63,719 bases of DNA, from NCBI GenBank assembly GCA_964417895.1, contig CAYQJS010000032.1:1-63719 (forward strand), in the 5' to 3' direction. Below are positions 62,017-63,719 of the stretch, piece by piece (the stretch's first letter is position 1; each line of letters starts with the position of its first letter). Origin of the DNA: CAYQJS01 sp964417895 (lineage in GTDB: Bacteria > Chloroflexota > UBA6077 > SHYK01). Both the position numbers and the translations under genes were made by a program. The notes under the pieces were generated by a model. That model had not been told where the DNA came from, made no database searches, and saw nothing but the letters and a program-made list of their open reading frames with translations.

Positions 62017-62240
62017 TGGCCGTAGACCAACTCATCGACCGGCCCTGGTTCTTCGTCGTAGCGGCCGATCAGCGAGTCAAGCGGGTCCGAATCCGCTGAG
62101 GAAGTGCCCAGCTTCTCGGCGACGAACCGTCTTATCAGCGCGGCCTTCGAGGTCCCTTGCAGAAGTGCCTGGAGCGCCAGCGCCTCGTCGAGCTCGGTCT
62201 CGATGTAGATCTGCAACCGCTTCACGGCATCAGTATACAT
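62013..62240 (-). CDS. VapB-like ribbon-helix-helix antitoxin
   Basis: 75 residues. MYTDAVKRLQIYIETELDEA and LQALLQGTSKAALIRRFVAE form a ribbon-helix-helix DNA-binding domain; the acidic tail (LDSLIGRYDEEPGPVDEL) is the expected toxin-binding part. The ATG lies inside a palindromic operator, so binding would block its own transcription. A longer frame reaches upstream but lacks similarity and would run through the operator. Confidence 0.85.
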   Translation of the reverse strand: MYTDAVKRLQIYIETELDEALALQALLQGTSKAALIRRFVAEKLGTSSADSDPLDSLIGRYDEEPGPVDELVYGQ

Positions 62241-62258
62241 CGCCGCGATAATGTATAC
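62233..62258. promoter_or_regulatory. Palindromic operator of the VapBC unit
   Basis: GTATACAT (62233-62240) and ATGTATAC (62251-62258) are a perfect 8-base inverted repeat around a 10-base centre. The left arm contains the antitoxin start codon on the minus strand. Read on that strand, TATACAT and CATTAT resemble -10 boxes placed so that the transcript would start at or near the ATG. This is a typical autoregulatory site for a ribbon-helix-helix dimer of dimers. Confidence 0.7.
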
Positions 62259-62344
62259 AATACACCCGTGCTGCGATGGTCGATATCTGCCGTTCACGCC
62301 GCGAGCGGCATCCGGTGTCTGAGGCAAGATCTCCCGGTACCCGC

Positions 62345-63613
62345 CTACGTGACGCCGGCGAGCGAATGCGTCGTGACTTCGGGGACCATGCTTCGCCAGT
62401 CGCGATCGGCGGGGATGGTCGCGCTCACCAGGTACAGGTCGCTGAAATCGTTGCTCCCGGGACTCCGAGCGAGGCTTGGCGGATCCTCGCCGCGTTGGAA
62501 GCCCCGCACCGCGTCGAGAACGAACTGCCGCACGGCCACCACCTGAGTGTCCGTCACGCCGAGGTGCTCTCGCGTGCGATCGCTGATGGCGCCCATCGAT
62601 TCCACTACGCAGCCGTCCTGGATCGCATTGCTGGAGTCAATCCCGCTGAACACGACGCCCGCGCGCTGCTTCTCCCGGTCGAGCCCGTAGTCGTTGGCCC
62701 GATTCATCACCTTTCTGCTGTCGGCCCCGACTTCACTCAGCGGGAAGTCGCGCACCCTCCGCGTGATCGGCACCGTCCGCTGGACGTGCACCGAGAACCG
62801 CATCGTGGTTTCGTCGTCGACGGGCACCTCGATGTTCACCTGAAAGCCGTCGAGCCTGCCGTCGACGTAGTCCCCATTGGGCAGCGCTGCGTAGTACGGC
62901 ATGACGAACGTGTTGGTTCGGATGAAATGCCCGCCATCCTCTGCCGGATAGCGGACGATGGCGCGCACCCCCCAGGAGGTGCGGTCGATGTCGAAGGTCG
63001 GCGGGTTGTTCTGGTTGCGCCAGCGGCGCGCAGCGTCGCCCCCACCTCGCCCGTGCAGGAAGGGGGAGTGGACGCTGTCGAGGTTTCCCTCCTGTGTCTG
63101 GAGCCAGCTGCAGTCGTTGAAGACCTTCCGACCGACGCGCACGTGGTCGGCGGGCAGCGTGATCCAGGGGAGGTCGGGGAGGAGCGGCATGCGATCTCTG
63201 GGGCCCAAGTAGGCATAGATGAGGCCGTTGGCCTCCCGGCACGGGTAGGCCTGGTGCTTGACGTGATACCTCAGCATGCTCTCGCGCGGCTCCGCGGGCG
63301 TGTCCAGGATGTTCCCGTCCACGTCGTACTTCCAGCCGTGGTAGATGCAGCGAAGCCCGCATTCCTCGTTACGTCCATAAAAAAGCGAGGCGCGCCGATG
63401 GGAGCAGCGCTCCTCCAGTAAGCCGATCCGGCCGTCCGTGTCGCGGAAGGCGACCAGGGCCTCACCCAGCAGGCGGACGCGGACGGGCGGGCAATCGGGC
63501 TCCGGTACCTCGCTGGACAGCAAAGCGGGTACCCAGTAGCGACGGAACAGCCCGCCCATGGGTGTGCCCGGTCCCACGCGCGTCAGCAGCTCATTCTCTT
63601 CCTGGCTCAGCAT
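62345..63613 (-). CDS. Rieske non-heme iron oxygenase, alpha subunit type
   Basis: 422 residues. The Rieske 2Fe-2S centre is Cys70-x-His72 (CSHRRA) and Cys89-x2-His92 (CIYHGW). The catalytic mononuclear iron site is NLDSVHSPFLHG (Asp plus two His). The C-terminal domain is the substrate-binding helix-grip fold of ring-hydroxylating and O-demethylating oxygenases (EGNLDSVHSP, QDGCVVESMGAISDRTREHLG). DRTREHLGVTD is usual in the phthalate/toluenesulfonate-like branch. A reductase is needed but none is encoded here. The substrate is unknown. Confidence 0.9.
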   Translation of the reverse strand: MLSQEENELLTRVGPGTPMGGLFRRYWVPALLSSEVPEPDCPPVRVRLLGEALVAFRDTDGRIGLLEERCSHRRASLFYGRNEECGLRCIYHGWKYDVDGNILDTPAEPRESMLRYHVKHQAYPCREANGLIYAYLGPRDRMPLLPDLPWITLPADHVRVGRKVFNDCSWLQTQEGNLDSVHSPFLHGRGGGDAARRWRNQNNPPTFDIDRTSWGVRAIVRYPAEDGGHFIRTNTFVMPYYAALPNGDYVDGRLDGFQVNIEVPVDDETTMRFSVHVQRTVPITRRVRDFPLSEVGADSRKVMNRANDYGLDREKQRAGVVFSGIDSSNAIQDGCVVESMGAISDRTREHLGVTDTQVVAVRQFVLDAVRGFQRGEDPPSLARSPGSNDFSDLYLVSATIPADRDWRSMVPEVTTHSLAGVT

Positions 63614-63649
63614 TCAAGCCTCCTTGTGCCCCTCGTCACGCTGAGCGAG

Positions 63650-63682
63650 CCGCCCTCACCCCCGCCCTCTCCCAGAGGGCTC
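63650..63682. repeat. Dispersed GC-rich repeat (copy 2)
   Basis: GCCCTCACCCCCGCCCTCTC then CCAGAGGGCTC lies upstream of the Rieske gene. Its reverse complement resembles the element at 40289-40325 (CTCTGG-GAGAGGG with TGAGGGCG). CCCTCTC/GAGGG within it can also pair. Confidence 0.45.
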
Positions 63683-63719
63683 ATCCTTATACATAAGTGG
63701 TGGCCAAGCTAAGCATGAG

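Noticed and set aside
62276..63421. 381-codon plus-strand frame opposite the Rieske gene
   Set aside because: It is the antisense shadow of a gene with complete Rieske and iron motifs.

Overview
The window is GC-rich, densely coded bacterial DNA with one 100-N scaffold gap, so it probably comes from a draft or metagenome-assembled genome. Several traits point to Chloroflexota, perhaps a Dehalococcoidia/SAR202-like lineage: proline/threonine-rich tails on single-pass membrane proteins, an alanine-glyoxylate-type aminotransferase next to serA, a LysM/S11 carboxypeptidase, a CdaA-YbbR-Der block, and several luciferase-like flavin monooxygenases beside a Rieske oxygenase. This placement is inferred from gene content, not from a phylogeny.

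Layout. 0-7.4 kb (mostly minus): a secreted M6-like metalloprotease, a REP-like repeat, a tyrosine recombinase, a GNAT protein and a sensor kinase/response regulator pair. 7.4-10.9 kb (plus): a PuuD-like membrane protein behind a good sigma-70 promoter, two Nudix hydrolases, a branched-chain aminotransferase and a cytidylate-kinase-like protein. 10.9-18 kb (minus): a D,D-carboxypeptidase, an EVE-like protein, a YggX-like protein, then a sugar-nucleotide run (PGI/PMI, phosphohexomutase, GDP-mannose dehydratase, reductase) that fits GDP-deoxyhexose synthesis. 18-22.8 kb (minus): metK, a PfkB kinase, mtnP, mtnA and apt, a SAM/methylthioadenosine recycling block. 23-31.5 kb (plus): serine synthesis (aminotransferase, serA), two PT-rich membrane proteins, argF, cdaA, a YbbR protein and der.

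31.5-51.2 kb is accessory: a phosphotransferase/P-loop kinase fusion, an Asp-nucleophile alpha/beta hydrolase, YceI, three luciferase-like oxidoreductases (one frameshifted), a frameshifted GlcG/HbpS protein, two MFS-type or ABC-type export systems, an orphan oligopeptide-binding lipoprotein, an ECF42-type sigma factor with its DGPF partner, and a DUF1932-type dehydrogenase. A 13-bp tandem repeat holding the N gap separates a luciferase-like gene from an MFS gene.

The most unusual part is 51.7-59.4 kb, an apparent single operon. Behind a TTGACC-N17-TACAAT promoter inside two 22-bp direct repeats lie: a receiver domain that has lost its phospho-acceptor Asp, fused to an ATP-grasp enzyme; a mannitol-1-phosphate-dehydrogenase-like enzyme with an intact K-x4-N-x2-H motif; two paralogous ATP-grasp enzymes; an MFS transporter whose C-terminus is a sigma-70 region 4 domain; and a single-pass membrane protein with an SH3b-like domain and a PT-rich stalk. 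I infer a biosynthesis-and-export pathway for an unknown small molecule. The window ends with recQ, a VapBC pair with a palindromic operator over the antitoxin start codon, and a Rieske oxygenase.
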